Below are positions 11,223 to 20,031 of a DNA stretch of 64,000 nt, in pieces. The notes below the pieces were generated by a model, which was not told the origin of the DNA, searched no databases, and worked only from the letters and a program-made list of their open reading frames with translations. Numbering within the stretch: position 1 is the first letter of the stretch; each line of letters starts with the position of its first letter. A program made the position numbers and the translations under genes. Origin of the DNA: Aculops lycopersici (lineage: Eukaryota; Arthropoda; Arachnida; Trombidiformes; Eriophyidae); assembly GCA_015350385.1 (NCBI GenBank), contig WNKI01000003.1:1087730-1151729 (forward strand), given 5' to 3'.

Positions 11223-11901
11223 TGGCTCACCTGCACAGAGTATAGCATAGTCTAGAGTAGTATGTATTAGAGTACCAGAGGTGGTTCCTATTCGCGAGCA
11301 CTCGTTTGGAACTCGACCAGGTGAAGGCGCTTGACATCATCAAGCCCATTGGATTGGTGATGGTCGTCGAGTGAAAGATTCACAGTGACGACGAGGATGA
11401 GTGATTTTAATCAGTGATAAGCTGATCTGATTTGTGAGATTAACTAAAATTTGAACTCGAGGAGCAACAAATTAACAGTTCCTTTTTGCTACCATCACCA
11501 CCACCACCACTACCACTAAAGATGGTAGCATGGGGAATTATGATTGACTGGCCGGGTTTTAAGCACTCGAGCCATGGGGAGAGAAATAGATAGAGAAAAA
11601 TAAGTGTAGGTAGCGACTGGATTGGCCAATGTGGTGTGTCCTTCAATTCCACTCTCCTCTTATCTGGTGTGTTCCTTGTCAAGAGGCAAGAGCAATCTAT
11701 TGTTGCTATTTGAACCAAACTGATTTGAATGCATCAGACTAGAGGAAAACTGGCAGTTGAAACTTGCTTACCTACAAGCAGGTAACTGGATGCGGCTAAT
11801 AGCTGGCTGCTGATGTGTCGCTCATTCGCACCATACATTTGCACAGGTGAGAATCGATACTCGATAGTATTTGCCAAGTAAATGTCTCACTCGAACAGGT
11901 G
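9417..11901. promoter_or_regulatory. Cluster of CAGGTG/CACCTG E-boxes upstream of Vsx
   Basis: CAGGTG or its complement is visible starting at 9417, 9543, 9892, 10190, 10265, 10838, 11228, 11318, 11844 and 11896. That is ten sites in 2.5 kb, where roughly one would be expected by chance. Related CAGGTA occurs near 10062 and 11777. CAGGTG is a site type of Snail/ZEB and bHLH factors; it also resembles a splice donor (CAG|GTGAG), so some copies may be donors. Enhancer function is an inference. Confidence 0.4.
11192..11221. repeat. (ATT)10 microsatellite
   Basis: Uninterrupted ATT repeat. Confidence 0.95.
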
Positions 11902-12450
11902 AACCCGGCGACGACGCCGTATTATCGCCGTAATCGGAAGGGCAAATAGAATTTGCAACTGCCACAAAATTGATTGATAGGTGGATTGATTGGTGGCAGT
12001 GATTGCGATGATGAATACCTGGTCTCTGCCTGGAGAATTTGAGATGATTCCATGACGATCTGACACTTGGAACAGAGAGAAAAGTAAAGAGCAAACCGCA
12101 CACCTAATCCCTCGATTCTACTCTTATATGTTTGCCCAGAGGAAAGGAAGAATGGCTTGTGTATCATTCTCGTTGTCTTGGTTGATGTTGAAAATAAACC
12201 TGCTTTTAGTATTAGTCTCTAACAAAGTCTATATTCGAGATAACAAATCTTAAAGTAAAGTAGATGATAAAGATTTGCAACCGATCAATTCCAATAAGCT
12301 TTTCTGCAAATCATCATAGTATTATGTGTATTTCTTTTCCTATCTATCTCACGCGGTAATTGCGTACTTCCAAGTGATGTTGATATTGAAGCATTTCTCT
12401 GCAAATGTTATCCAACTAACTTAGAATAAAATTACATAACCAGTATGCGA

Positions 12451-14157
12451 CTACTTGTTGGCCTTGATGTAGTTTATAAGCATGTTTGTCGAGCAGTCGT
12501 GACTCTTAATCTCGCCCTCGGCCTTAAGTTCTGGCTCGATCGCCTTGGCTAGCTCTTTGCCAAGCTCGACTCCCCATTGGTCGTAGGAGTTGATTGCCCA
12601 CACTGCACCCTGAACAAAAATTTTATGCTCATAAGCCGCCACTAGGGCACCTAGAGTGAATGGGTCCAGTTTGCGAACAACAATTGAGTTTGTTGGCCTA
12701 TTTCCTTGGAAAACTTTGTGTGGAACCAACTTGTCAATGGCATCCTTGGACATGTTACCCTTTGCCTCAAGCTCCTTCCTCGCCTCCTGTTCAGTCTTTC
12801 CCTTCATCAGTGCCTCAGTTTGAGCCAGAAAGTTGGCCAACAAAATGGTATGATGCAATCCATTGCTAATGGGATTCTGCGTTTGAGCTGGTGCAATGAA
12901 ATCGCATGGAATTAGTCTCGTGCCTTGGTGGATCAATTGGTAGAACGCATGCTGTCCATTGGTTCCTGGCTCGCCCCAGACAATCGGGCCGGTTGCGTAG
13001 TCTACCTGCTCCCCGGAGGCGGTGACATACTTTCCGTTAGACTCCATGTCCCCCTGTTGAAAGTAGGCGGCAAATCTGTGTAAATATTGATCGTAGGGTA
13101 GGATAGCATGAGTTTCTGCTTGATAAAAGTTGATGTACCAAACACCTAGCATTGCCATCAATACTGGTACGTTTCTGTCCAATGGTGCATGATAAAAGTG
13201 GCCATCCATGTAGTGGGCGCCCTCGAGTAGCTTGACGAAATTGTCGAATCCAATATGGACTGCAATGCTCATTCCAATAGCTGACCATAAAGAATATCTG
13301 CCTCCAACCCAGTCCCAAAACTCAAAGATTGAGTCTGAGGAAATTCCAAATTCCTGGACTTTGGCCAGGTTTGTTGATAGGGCTACAAAGTGCTTAGCCA
13401 CGTGAGCTTTATCATTGGCAGCCTTCAAGAACCAATCTCTAGCCGAGGTTGCATTTGTAATAGTCTCTTGGGTTGTGAACGTTTTTGAGGCTACAATGAA
13501 CAGGGTAGTTTCTGGATTGAGCTTCTTGAGTGTAGTTGCCATGTGAGTTCCATCAATATTTGATACAAAGTGAACATTCGGTCCAACTTGATAGGGTTTC
13601 AATGCTTCTGTTACCATAACTGGACCCAAATCTGAGCCACCAATTCCAATGTTAACCACATCTGTGATCTTCTTTCCCGTGTAACCCTTCCACTCGCCAC
13701 TGATTAGCTTATCACAAAATCCCTTCATTTTGTCTAAAACTCTATTAACATCAGGCATGACGTCCTTGCCATCCACCATGATTGGTCTGTTTGCCCGATT
13801 CCTCAATGCAATATGCAAAACTGCCCGATTCTCGGTGAAATTTATCTTGGCTCCTGTGACCATCGCATGCCTCTTCTCTTCAATCCCTCGGCTCTTGGCC
13901 AAGTCAAGTAACATTCCCATAACATCATCATTAATTCTATTCTTTGAATAATCAAACAACATTTTGAAATGTTTCTCCTCCTTCTCAAGCTTCACGTGGT
14001 ACTTGTCGGCACGCGCTGGATCCTGGTGAAACATTTTTCTCATATTCAATTCGGCTCCATGTTTCTCAAAATAATTTTTCAACTTGATAAAGTTCTCGTC
14101 CTTCGTCAAGGGGCCAGCCAATTTGTCGAAGGCGCAGGTAACTGGGGCAGAAGCCAT
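12451..14157 (-). CDS. GPI: Glucose-6-phosphate isomerase
   Basis: Cytosolic enzyme of glycolysis and gluconeogenesis that interconverts glucose-6-phosphate and fructose-6-phosphate. The 568-residue intronless frame is close to the usual animal length of about 558. Family motifs are visible in order: VLHIALRNR, VDGKDVMP, NIGIGGSDLGP, SNIDGTH, SKTFTTQET, DWVGGRYSLWSAIG, THAILPYDQYLHRF, QQGDMESNGK, GEPGTNGQHAFYQ, GNRPTNS and FVQGAVWAINSYDQWGVELGK. These include the substrate phosphate-binding and catalytic Glu, His and Lys regions. The start is the ATG at 14157 (MASAP); the frame extends a little further upstream but with no ATG. It is divergent from the LYR-motif gene at 14728, with about 570 bases between the two starts. 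Confidence 0.98.
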   Translation of the reverse strand: MASAPVTCAFDKLAGPLTKDENFIKLKNYFEKHGAELNMRKMFHQDPARADKYHVKLEKEEKHFKMLFDYSKNRINDDVMGMLLDLAKSRGIEEKRHAMVTGAKINFTENRAVLHIALRNRANRPIMVDGKDVMPDVNRVLDKMKGFCDKLISGEWKGYTGKKITDVVNIGIGGSDLGPVMVTEALKPYQVGPNVHFVSNIDGTHMATTLKKLNPETTLFIVASKTFTTQETITNATSARDWFLKAANDKAHVAKHFVALSTNLAKVQEFGISSDSIFEFWDWVGGRYSLWSAIGMSIAVHIGFDNFVKLLEGAHYMDGHFYHAPLDRNVPVLMAMLGVWYINFYQAETHAILPYDQYLHRFAAYFQQGDMESNGKYVTASGEQVDYATGPIVWGEPGTNGQHAFYQLIHQGTRLIPCDFIAPAQTQNPISNGLHHTILLANFLAQTEALMKGKTEQEARKELEAKGNMSKDAIDKLVPHKVFQGNRPTNSIVVRKLDPFTLGALVAAYEHKIFVQGAVWAINSYDQWGVELGKELAKAIEPELKAEGEIKSHDCSTNMLINYIKANK

Positions 14158-14727
14158 GGTGATAATGTTGTAGCTGGATAGTAATGACTTTGTATTGACG
14201 ATTCGCAATATAAGTAGGCCGGGAGATTGTCTCGCTAGTAGTGAGGTAATAATTCTGTCAAGATTGTTTTAATAATAAACTGTTATCAGTTTCAATGGTG
14301 ATCCTAATATCAAGTGGCAACTGGAAGGCGAGGAATATACCCTTACCAAATAGACTGTCTTCCTGAGTCGGTAAGAGTTTTAAGTTTCAATCGACTAGAG
14401 GTCAACTCTAATCCGTGGAAATGTTTTCTCTGTGTGGATCCACAAGGAAAAAGTGAAAAGAGTTTTCTTCTGTTCTCATATCAGCTTAAATCTGTACAGC
14501 AGTCATACATTGCGCGTTGTGCAATGAACGCGCCAAGGGAAAACTGCCTTTTGCTGCACCATGAAGATAACACATGTAGAGATAACCATTACGTGATGTA
14601 CAAATCCATGAAACCACTCAAGATCCATAAATTTATCTCGTGACAATTGTCAAGCTATTGAGTCCAAGCTTCTAGAAGCATCCATCAAGCTACGGCGTAT
14701 CCTAATCTCTAGACGAATATTGCAAGA
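14158..14727. other. Divergent promoter interval between GPI and the LYR-motif gene
   Basis: This 570-base spacer lies between two divergent start codons. A plus-strand frame spans 14314-14643 but lacks an upstream ATG, and its first internal ATG at 14524 leaves only 39 codons. I recognise nothing in it and treat it as leader or noncoding sequence. Confidence 0.5.
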
Positions 14728-14934
14728 ATGGCCATCGCAACAACCATACCGAGATCAGAGATTCTGAAACTCTACAAGGGATGTTTAACTTACGTCAATA
14801 CCCTCAAATACTCTGACAAGGACTATCTAAGACAAAGAATTCGAGGCGAGTTCTCTAGAGACATTGCACGCGAGAGGGTGGAATTCAACTTCAAGAAGGG
14901 TCAGGAGTTTTTAGCAAGAGATAGACTCGCTTGA
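14728..14934 (+). CDS. LYR-motif mitochondrial microprotein (LYRM / MIEF1-microprotein-like)
   Basis: A 68-residue protein. It begins MAIATTIPRSEILKLYKG, with the LYR-type tripeptide Leu-Tyr-Lys at residues 14-16. LKYSDKDYLRQRIRGEF, with the conserved downstream Phe, follows, and then a basic helix (RVEFNFKKGQEFL). LYR-motif proteins are small, mostly mitochondrial adaptors that bind acyl carrier protein and support Fe-S, respiratory-complex or mitoribosome assembly. The spacing and the Y-[ST]-D-[KR]-D pattern look most like the short MIEF1 microprotein, less like LYRM4. The exact orthology group is an inference. The whole family consists of single short helical bundles, so this length is normal. 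It shares a divergent promoter interval with GPI. Confidence 0.75.
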   Translation: MAIATTIPRSEILKLYKGCLTYVNTLKYSDKDYLRQRIRGEFSRDIARERVEFNFKKGQEFLARDRLA

Positions 14935-15016
14935 AATTGAGCTTCATCGACAGTCAAACAACTGGAATCGTGTAACAACTTTGAGGAATATTTTAACAAT
15001 CAAAGTTGGAGATTTA

Positions 15017-15416
15017 TTACTCAGAAGACTTGATTGTAGCGGGTTTGTTTGCTTTGGTGTCCTTCTTTGATGACTTGGTATCCATAATTGACTCGAGATC
15101 GTCCGGGTTGAATATCACTTCCACCATTAAAGAGCACGACGGACATCTTGCATACTTGGCCCCATTTTCAAGTTCCTCCTGTTCAAATAATTGAAAATAT
15201 AATGATGAATTTGGCTTATTAGTCTCTCGATTTTTCATTTAATCGACAAGATAATGGAAATCTACTATATAAAGTATTACTTACCCTGGTAACTGTAAAC
15301 TCATCGCCGCATGGACAAGGGTATGTGAAAGTGTCAGTGAGAGCGTCGAACTCGAAGTCCTCAATCTCTATCTCGTCGTGGATTAATCCATCATCAAGAT
15401 CATCCATTTCTGCCAT
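15017..15416 (-). CDS. DPH3: Diphthamide biosynthesis protein 3 (CSL zinc finger), two exons
   Basis: Two exons, 15416-15285 (44 codons) and 15178-15017 (53 codons plus stop), are separated by a 106-base GT-AG intron at phase 0 (AGG|GTAAGT ... GAACAG|GAG). The joined 97-residue protein has the CSL metal-binding domain: HDEIEIEDFEFD, then CPCGDEF, then ARCPSCSLMVEVIF. Its Cys-X-Cys and Cys-X2-Cys pairs bind iron or zinc. DPH3 is the electron donor to DPH1/DPH2 in diphthamide synthesis on elongation factor 2 and also works with the Elongator tRNA pathway. The start MAEMDDLDDG is chosen because it is the first ATG before the domain; an open frame continues upstream but is not family-like. The C-terminal tail is Lys/Ser-rich. 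The intron contrasts with its mostly intronless neighbours. Confidence 0.95.
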
Positions 15417-16035
15417 GATGAAAGATTGATTTGGATCCAATAAAGATTGTGAATAATCTAGGTGGAGTCGAAAATGATGCGATAAAATTGCTTGGACCCT
15501 AACGCGGGGGTTCAATGAAAAAACCTCGTGCTTGGTTTTAATCTTGTTGTCGTTCGCGACGCGAACTTTGCTTTGCAAAATTGTGGTCGCACTACCTGCA
15601 GGAACAAGCGTAGCGGTGGCAAGCGCCGGGACATTTTCATGTCTGCAGGTTGTTTCAAAAATAAAGTAAACATGCTAGGCAAACGCAAATCGAAGGACAG
15701 CAGATTGAACTTTTGGCGCAGTAAATGTATAGTGCTAGATGGATCGGTGGAAATAGATGGCTAAACAACACATTTCGAGTATTACGACCAACATGAAACA
15801 AACAACCATCATTTGTACAACAGTTTATTTTCAATACCATCACCATCATCATCATAACACGCCTTCGCTTATCTTTAAACAAACACCGTATTCTTGATCT
15901 AAACATACAGAGCAGCAAATAACCTTAGCAGAAAGCAGATCAGAACATCTCTCACATGCTTATCTCCGATAGTCGGCCAACCCGCTCATCCCCTGACTAA
16001 TTGTGATCTCCACCCTCAAACTTTGAGGGGCCAAT
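15417..16035. other. Spacer between DPH3 and the ZFC3H1-like gene
   Basis: It contains the divergent promoters of both genes. The segment from about 15904 is also the left end of the duplicated unit described below. The open frame at 15528-15764 has no recognisable content. Confidence 0.5.
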
Positions 16036-17111
16036 ATGGATAACGTAAGAATAGAACATAGCTGCCAAACGATACGATGTACTCCATCAAACCGCAAGAC
16101 AAAGGAGGTGGTGGCCGCCTCGTTGGTTCGATTAGCAAAGAATCTAGCGATAGTTAAATCTAATATAAAACGACGAATGCAGAAGGTCGAAAAGGCCAGC
16201 ATAAATTCACCCGCCTACAGAGCAATGGCCTTGAAGAACAAAATCCCCACTATCAATCATGCCAACAAATCGCGTCTCAATCGACTCTATCCATCTCGTT
16301 TAAGTTCTCTTTACGACCTCAATCATAGTAGATTGAGAAATCTCGCTTCCTATCGTCTAACTACCAACTTCCTCGATACAGGTGCCCCATTGACAGATCT
16401 CAGATATACACATAATATTTGTCCACACGATTTCATATGCCTACCAGATCTTCTGGGCAAGTGTTCTGATAAGAGCTGCATCTATCAGCATCAGTCCAAC
16501 TACCTAATGTCGGATATCGATAAGCTTGCAGACATTTTGAGTTATAATCCTCAATTAACAGGGTTTGAGCCAGATCCTGAGCTAGGTGAAGAGGAGAACA
16601 TTAATCTTTGTCGAGTCAAATTGAAGCAATATGCTGCAAAGCTCATTGCAAAAGGCTGTGGTAATGCAGTGGAAATCATAGCAAAGAATCTAGTTAAATA
16701 TGTTCGATTTAATAAGACCGACAAGGAACTTTTGTGTATGACCAGGAGGTTACCTAAAGTGAGTAACATTGTCCATGATAACGACAACGACACTCAGATG
16801 GAAACATAGTAGAGTTAATTTATACAGTAGAAACATGTTAGACTTGATCGCAAAGAAGGTAAATAAAACTCATGATTGACAATCTTTTCAATTGGAAGTG
16901 TGTATGTTTAGTACTGTACCTGTTTCTAAAAGATTACCTCCCCGTTAACACGATTGATTAAGATGAGATTAGATCATTTGTCTAATTGAATTGCATCAAA
17001 ATACCAGGTCGACGAAACTTTCTGCTTTATTTAAATGAGTTGAGGAAAGATAAAACCGGGGCGGGCAGTCAAGGGGATAATATTTGTTTTGGAAGTTATT
17101 CAAGCAAACAC
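15904..17111. repeat. Segmental duplication, copy A (intact)
   Basis: A unit of about 1.2 kb comprises the leader, whole coding region and 3' end of the ZFC3H1-like gene plus the last bases of PIGK. It is repeated in broken form at 18236-18703 and 20110-20279. Within it, 16733-16901 is identical base for base to 18493-18661 (169 bp); the flanks have diverged. The right edge of similarity is the AGCAAACACT shared by 17111 and 20279, just past the PIGK stop codon. Confidence 0.85.
16036..16809 (+). CDS. Reduced ZFC3H1-like zinc-finger protein
   Basis: A 257-residue intronless protein. Around residues 130-160 it carries the ZFC3H1-type putative zinc finger: ICPHDFICLPDLLGKC, then SDKSCIYQHQSNY, with Cys-X(n)-Cys-X(4-5)-Cys-X3-His spacing. 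It is followed by DILSYNPQLTGFE, matching the ILSYNxxLxG that follows the finger in ZFC3H1. The N-terminal third is basic and helical. ZFC3H1 is the scaffold of the nuclear PAXT exosome adaptor with MTR4, and vertebrate forms exceed 1900 residues with a C-terminal HAT/TPR array. Here everything after the finger is only about 90 residues. A donor-like GTAAGA sits three codons after the ATG but the frame reads through it. AATAAA lies at 16862-16867. Finger assignment is good; equivalence to full ZFC3H1 is an inference. Confidence 0.75.
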   Translation: MDNVRIEHSCQTIRCTPSNRKTKEVVAASLVRLAKNLAIVKSNIKRRMQKVEKASINSPAYRAMALKNKIPTINHANKSRLNRLYPSRLSSLYDLNHSRLRNLASYRLTTNFLDTGAPLTDLRYTHNICPHDFICLPDLLGKCSDKSCIYQHQSNYLMSDIDKLADILSYNPQLTGFEPDPELGEEENINLCRVKLKQYAAKLIAKGCGNAVEIIAKNLVKYVRFNKTDKELLCMTRRLPKVSNIVHDNDNDTQMET

Positions 17112-18074
17112 TTCTTTCCAGGCCATTGTTTCGTCTGCAATATCTATCAAATTGTACTTGGGCTCGTGGCCGAAGAAGTCTGTTATTGGCACTTGGTGTG
17201 GTTTCTTGCGATATAAATCTTGTCTAACTTTTACAGTTGAACCACAGACGGATTGTGGACAGACTCTGAATAGATCGGTGAGTTTCCTTTTCTTTGCCGA
17301 ATCAAAACTATCCATCTGTTCTAGGTATTTCAAGATGTAATATGAGAATCTGTCAATCACATAAACACCAATGGATGAGTCACCGGAATGAGAGTATGAG
17401 TCCTCGCCTATTTTTGAAGATCCTATTCCGATTATATTTGGAGATCTAATATCTAGTGACATAGACTCAGCTTGGCATGTGTCGATGACGAACAAAATTT
17501 CATTATATCTCTTCTTCTGATGCATTTGCTCGAAGGCGTCGGCCAACTCGATCGAAGTGAGCTCAAGTTTGTCTTGGAATTTTAGAAAGCCATTACCTCC
17601 GTGTCCAGTTAAGTAGATGAGGATATTGGATCGCTCGTTTGTCATTAGTTTCTTTGATCTTGGTGTTCCCTCTTCATGACGTCCTGTTAATAGTCTTATG
17701 AATGCGTCAGTGGTCACTTCATCTCCTCGGTAGTCTACCTCGAGATCATTTCCGTAAACTTCTTGCTCTGGGTAATGTTTTGCATTGTTGAATATTGTTG
17801 CAGGCCAAGGATTTCTTGCGTCACAGGCCATGTCATCTGCTAGCATGAGTATTATATGAGAATCATCAATCCCTAATCGTTTAATTTGACGGTATATAGA
17901 GAGGACATTTGTTGCATGCCTATAATTAAACCAATACTTGCTACTACTGACTAAAACTGCCCAGTTGTTATCGGCCGTCGTCGTTTCATTGCTGAGAATA
18001 GCCAAGCTCGGAGTTAAAAATAGGATCACAAGATAAAATAATAAATGTGTATGATAAGATATTGAGAGTTCCAT
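17100..18074 (-). CDS. PIGK: GPI-anchor transamidase catalytic subunit, no C-terminal membrane anchor
   Basis: Caspase-like (C13 legumain family) cysteine protease of the ER GPI transamidase, which cleaves C-terminal signals and joins proteins to GPI. The 324-residue frame has a signal peptide (hydrophobic LLFYLVILFL, residues 11-20). The catalytic pair is His158 in TGHGG and Cys200 in DTCQAES. NNWAVLVSSSKYWFNYRH (37-54) and LADDMACDARNPWP (78-91) are typical of PIGK. It ends soon after the ITDFFG motif. The roughly 70-residue extension with the transmembrane helix of animal and yeast PIGK is missing, and nothing downstream resembles it. Trypanosomatid GPI8 is a known precedent for a soluble form. 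The stop lies within the right end of duplication copy A. Confidence 0.96.
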   Translation of the reverse strand: MELSISYHTHLLFYLVILFLTPSLAILSNETTTADNNWAVLVSSSKYWFNYRHATNVLSIYRQIKRLGIDDSHIILMLADDMACDARNPWPATIFNNAKHYPEQEVYGNDLEVDYRGDEVTTDAFIRLLTGRHEEGTPRSKKLMTNERSNILIYLTGHGGNGFLKFQDKLELTSIELADAFEQMHQKKRYNEILFVIDTCQAESMSLDIRSPNIIGIGSSKIGEDSYSHSGDSSIGVYVIDRFSYYILKYLEQMDSFDSAKKRKLTDLFRVCPQSVCGSTVKVRQDLYRKKPHQVPITDFFGHEPKYNLIDIADETMAWKEVFA

Positions 18075-18235
18075 GGTGATAAATTAAGTTAATTGGTTCT
18101 TGTCGTAAATAAATTACATCTCATCGTTCGTGGCCAGTTTTGAGAGGCACTGTAAAAATCATGATTGGTCACTAGAAACTAACTGGAAACCGGCAAAATT
18201 TTCGCTGTGCAGCGTGGGAAACGTGCAATCTTAAC

Positions 18236-18703
18236 ATACAGAGTAGCAACCTACCTTGGCAGAAAGCAGACTAGAACTTCTCTCATATGCTCATGAGATT
18301 TGGCTAATCTACTCATCCACAAACATCTAAACTCTTAAGGTTTGGGGGCCAATATGGATAAAGTAAGAGACCCTTAATCTTAGTCGAGCCAAATTGAAGC
18401 AATATGCTGCAAAGCTCATTGCAAAAGGCTGTGTTAATGCAGTGGAAATCATAGCAAAGAGTCTAGTTATATGTTCGATCAACAAGACCGAGAAGGAACT
18501 TTTGTGTATGACCAGGAGGTTACCTAAAGTGAGTAACATTGTCCATGATAACGACAACGACACTCAGATGGAAACATAGTAGAGTTAATTTATACAGTAG
18601 AAACATGTTAGACTTGATCGCAAAGAAGGTAAATAAAACTCATGATTGACAATCTTTTCAATTGGAAGTGTCTATATTCAGTACTTAAGCTGTTTCGACA
18701 AAA
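18236..18703. repeat. Segmental duplication, copy B left part
   Basis: It matches 15904-16047 and then, after an internal deletion of about 550 bp, 16597-16938. Positions 18493-18661 are identical to 16733-16901. Similarity stops just before the PSMC4 3' flank. Confidence 0.85.
18354..18579 (+). pseudogene. Internally deleted ZFC3H1-like pseudogene
   Basis: The copy keeps the original ATG (18354), but the frame stops after seven codons at the deletion junction. The C-terminal part (LKQYAAKLIAKGCVN ... TRRLPKVSNIVHDNDND) remains open to the original stop at 18579. The zinc-finger region is gone. A net 3-base loss lies near 18470. The 3' untranslated region and AATAAA are still identical to the intact gene, which argues for a recent copy or gene conversion. 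Confidence 0.85.
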
Positions 18704-18831
18704 TTACCGGAATCTAAGCAGCAATAAAATGACGTTTTGTTAGTAGTAACTAGAGGTATGTTCATGATCATAATCATTATGAATTTATCTTTGTTGAGTT
18801 TTCGCTACCATAGTTGGTTGACAACTTGAGA

Positions 18832-20031
18832 CTAATGATAGAACTCGTGTTCTAATTCATTCTTCTTGGTGTTATTCTTGTAACCTTTCTCAAAGTCCTT
18901 GGGTAAGATGACGTATCTATTTTCCCTAACTGCGTGCATACCAGCCTCCTGGCAGATGGCGTTTATATCAGCACCGGATAATTGGTCGGGCCTAGCTACA
19001 TAATCCTCTAGATCTACCTCATCACTTAGGTTCATTTTAGCCGTAATTGTTGAGAAAATGAGTCTCTTCTGTCTACGATCAGGCATAGGGAATTCGATCT
19101 TTCTATCTAGACGACCTGGACGAAGTAGGGCTGGATCAAGGGTGTCAGCTCTGTTTGTTGCCATGATAACTTTGATGTTAGTCGATTGATCAAAACCATC
19201 CATCTGATTCAACAACTCGAGCAAAATTCTTTGAACCTCACGATCGGCACCTGTTTGAGCATCAAATCTTCTCGTTGCAATGGCGTCAATTTCATCGATA
19301 AATATTATTGATGGAGCATTTTCTCTGGCTAGCCTAAACACATCCCTGACCATTCTTGGACCTTCACCGAGATACTTTTGCACAAACTCTGAACCGACAA
19401 CACGAATAAACGAGGCTGTTGTATGGTGAGCCACCGCCTTAGCTAACATAGTTTTACCAACACCAGGCGGTCCGTACATTAGAACACCGCGAGGTGGGTC
19501 GATACCGATTTGTTGGTATAGCTCGAAATGTGTAAGTGGCAACTCAACAGCTTCTCTGATTTCTTGCTTTTGAATATCTAGACCACCAATATCGGCATAA
19601 GTAACATCTGGCTTCTCGTCTGGACGCAACATGGTAATACTAGAGTCAGCCTCAGGCGGCAATACATCAACTACTGCATTTGAATGCTTGTGTAGGGCGA
19701 CACTAGCGGATGGTTTGAGTAGTTCACGATCGATGGTAGATAATATCCTGACGTAATAATTGTTACCTGTTGTAGAGCCAACGATACCAGTATTAGCATC
19801 AACAGCCTCGAGAAATTGGCCAATGACTAAGGGTACACTCTGGATACGTTTCACCTCCTCCTGTGCATGTAAATACTCCTTTTTGAGGTTCTTTTGTTCA
19901 TCTTTGATATATTCCTCCTGAACTTGAAGAAATTCAAGATGTCTCAATAGCTTCTTGTATTTTATGTACAAATCCTCAGCATCGGAGTCGCCTGTCATGG
20001 AGACAGTCGGTGGTGCAGCCACTTGCAACAT
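18832..20031 (-). CDS. PSMC4: 26S proteasome regulatory AAA-ATPase subunit Rpt3 (6B)
   Basis: One of six ATPases in the base of the 19S proteasome cap, which unfold substrates and open the 20S gate. The 399-residue intronless frame has an N-terminal coiled coil (RHLEFLQVQEEYIKDEQKN), an OB domain (VPLVIGQFLEAVDANTGIVG), Walker A GPPGVGKT, Walker B IIFIDEID and the second region of homology ATNRADTLDPALLRPGR. The C terminus, HEFYH, is the hydrophobic-Tyr-X motif that docks into the 20S alpha ring. Walker A has Val where mammals have Cys. The gene lies exactly between the two halves of duplication copy B, so it interrupts that copy. No intron is visible; animal orthologues usually have several. 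Confidence 0.98.
   Translation of the reverse strand: MLQVAAPPTVSMTGDSDAEDLYIKYKKLLRHLEFLQVQEEYIKDEQKNLKKEYLHAQEEVKRIQSVPLVIGQFLEAVDANTGIVGSTTGNNYYVRILSTIDRELLKPSASVALHKHSNAVVDVLPPEADSSITMLRPDEKPDVTYADIGGLDIQKQEIREAVELPLTHFELYQQIGIDPPRGVLMYGPPGVGKTMLAKAVAHHTTASFIRVVGSEFVQKYLGEGPRMVRDVFRLARENAPSIIFIDEIDAIATRRFDAQTGADREVQRILLELLNQMDGFDQSTNIKVIMATNRADTLDPALLRPGRLDRKIEFPMPDRRQKRLIFSTITAKMNLSDEVDLEDYVARPDQLSGADINAICQEAGMHAVRENRYVILPKDFEKGYKNNTKKNELEHEFYH

Larger units (their letters stand above)
6496..12450. other. Gene-free 5' region of Vsx (about 6 kb)
   Basis: No frame here could be tied to a protein family. The stretch holds microsatellites: (GTT)n/(CAA)n at 7556-7601, (GT)n near 9054, (CTA)n at 9194-9226 and (ATT)n at 11192-11221. 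A GC-rich island lies at about 9340-9600, and CAGGTG/CACCTG motifs are dense between 9417 and 11901. It probably carries upstream noncoding or first coding exons and enhancers of Vsx. The GC-rich island is the best place to look for a 5' exon, but neither open frame there (9251-9595 minus, 9344-9622 plus) shows family features. Confidence 0.5.

Noticed and set aside
14314..14643. 109-codon plus-strand frame
   Set aside because: Begins at GTG with an upstream in-frame stop and has no ATG before codon 71; no recognisable content.
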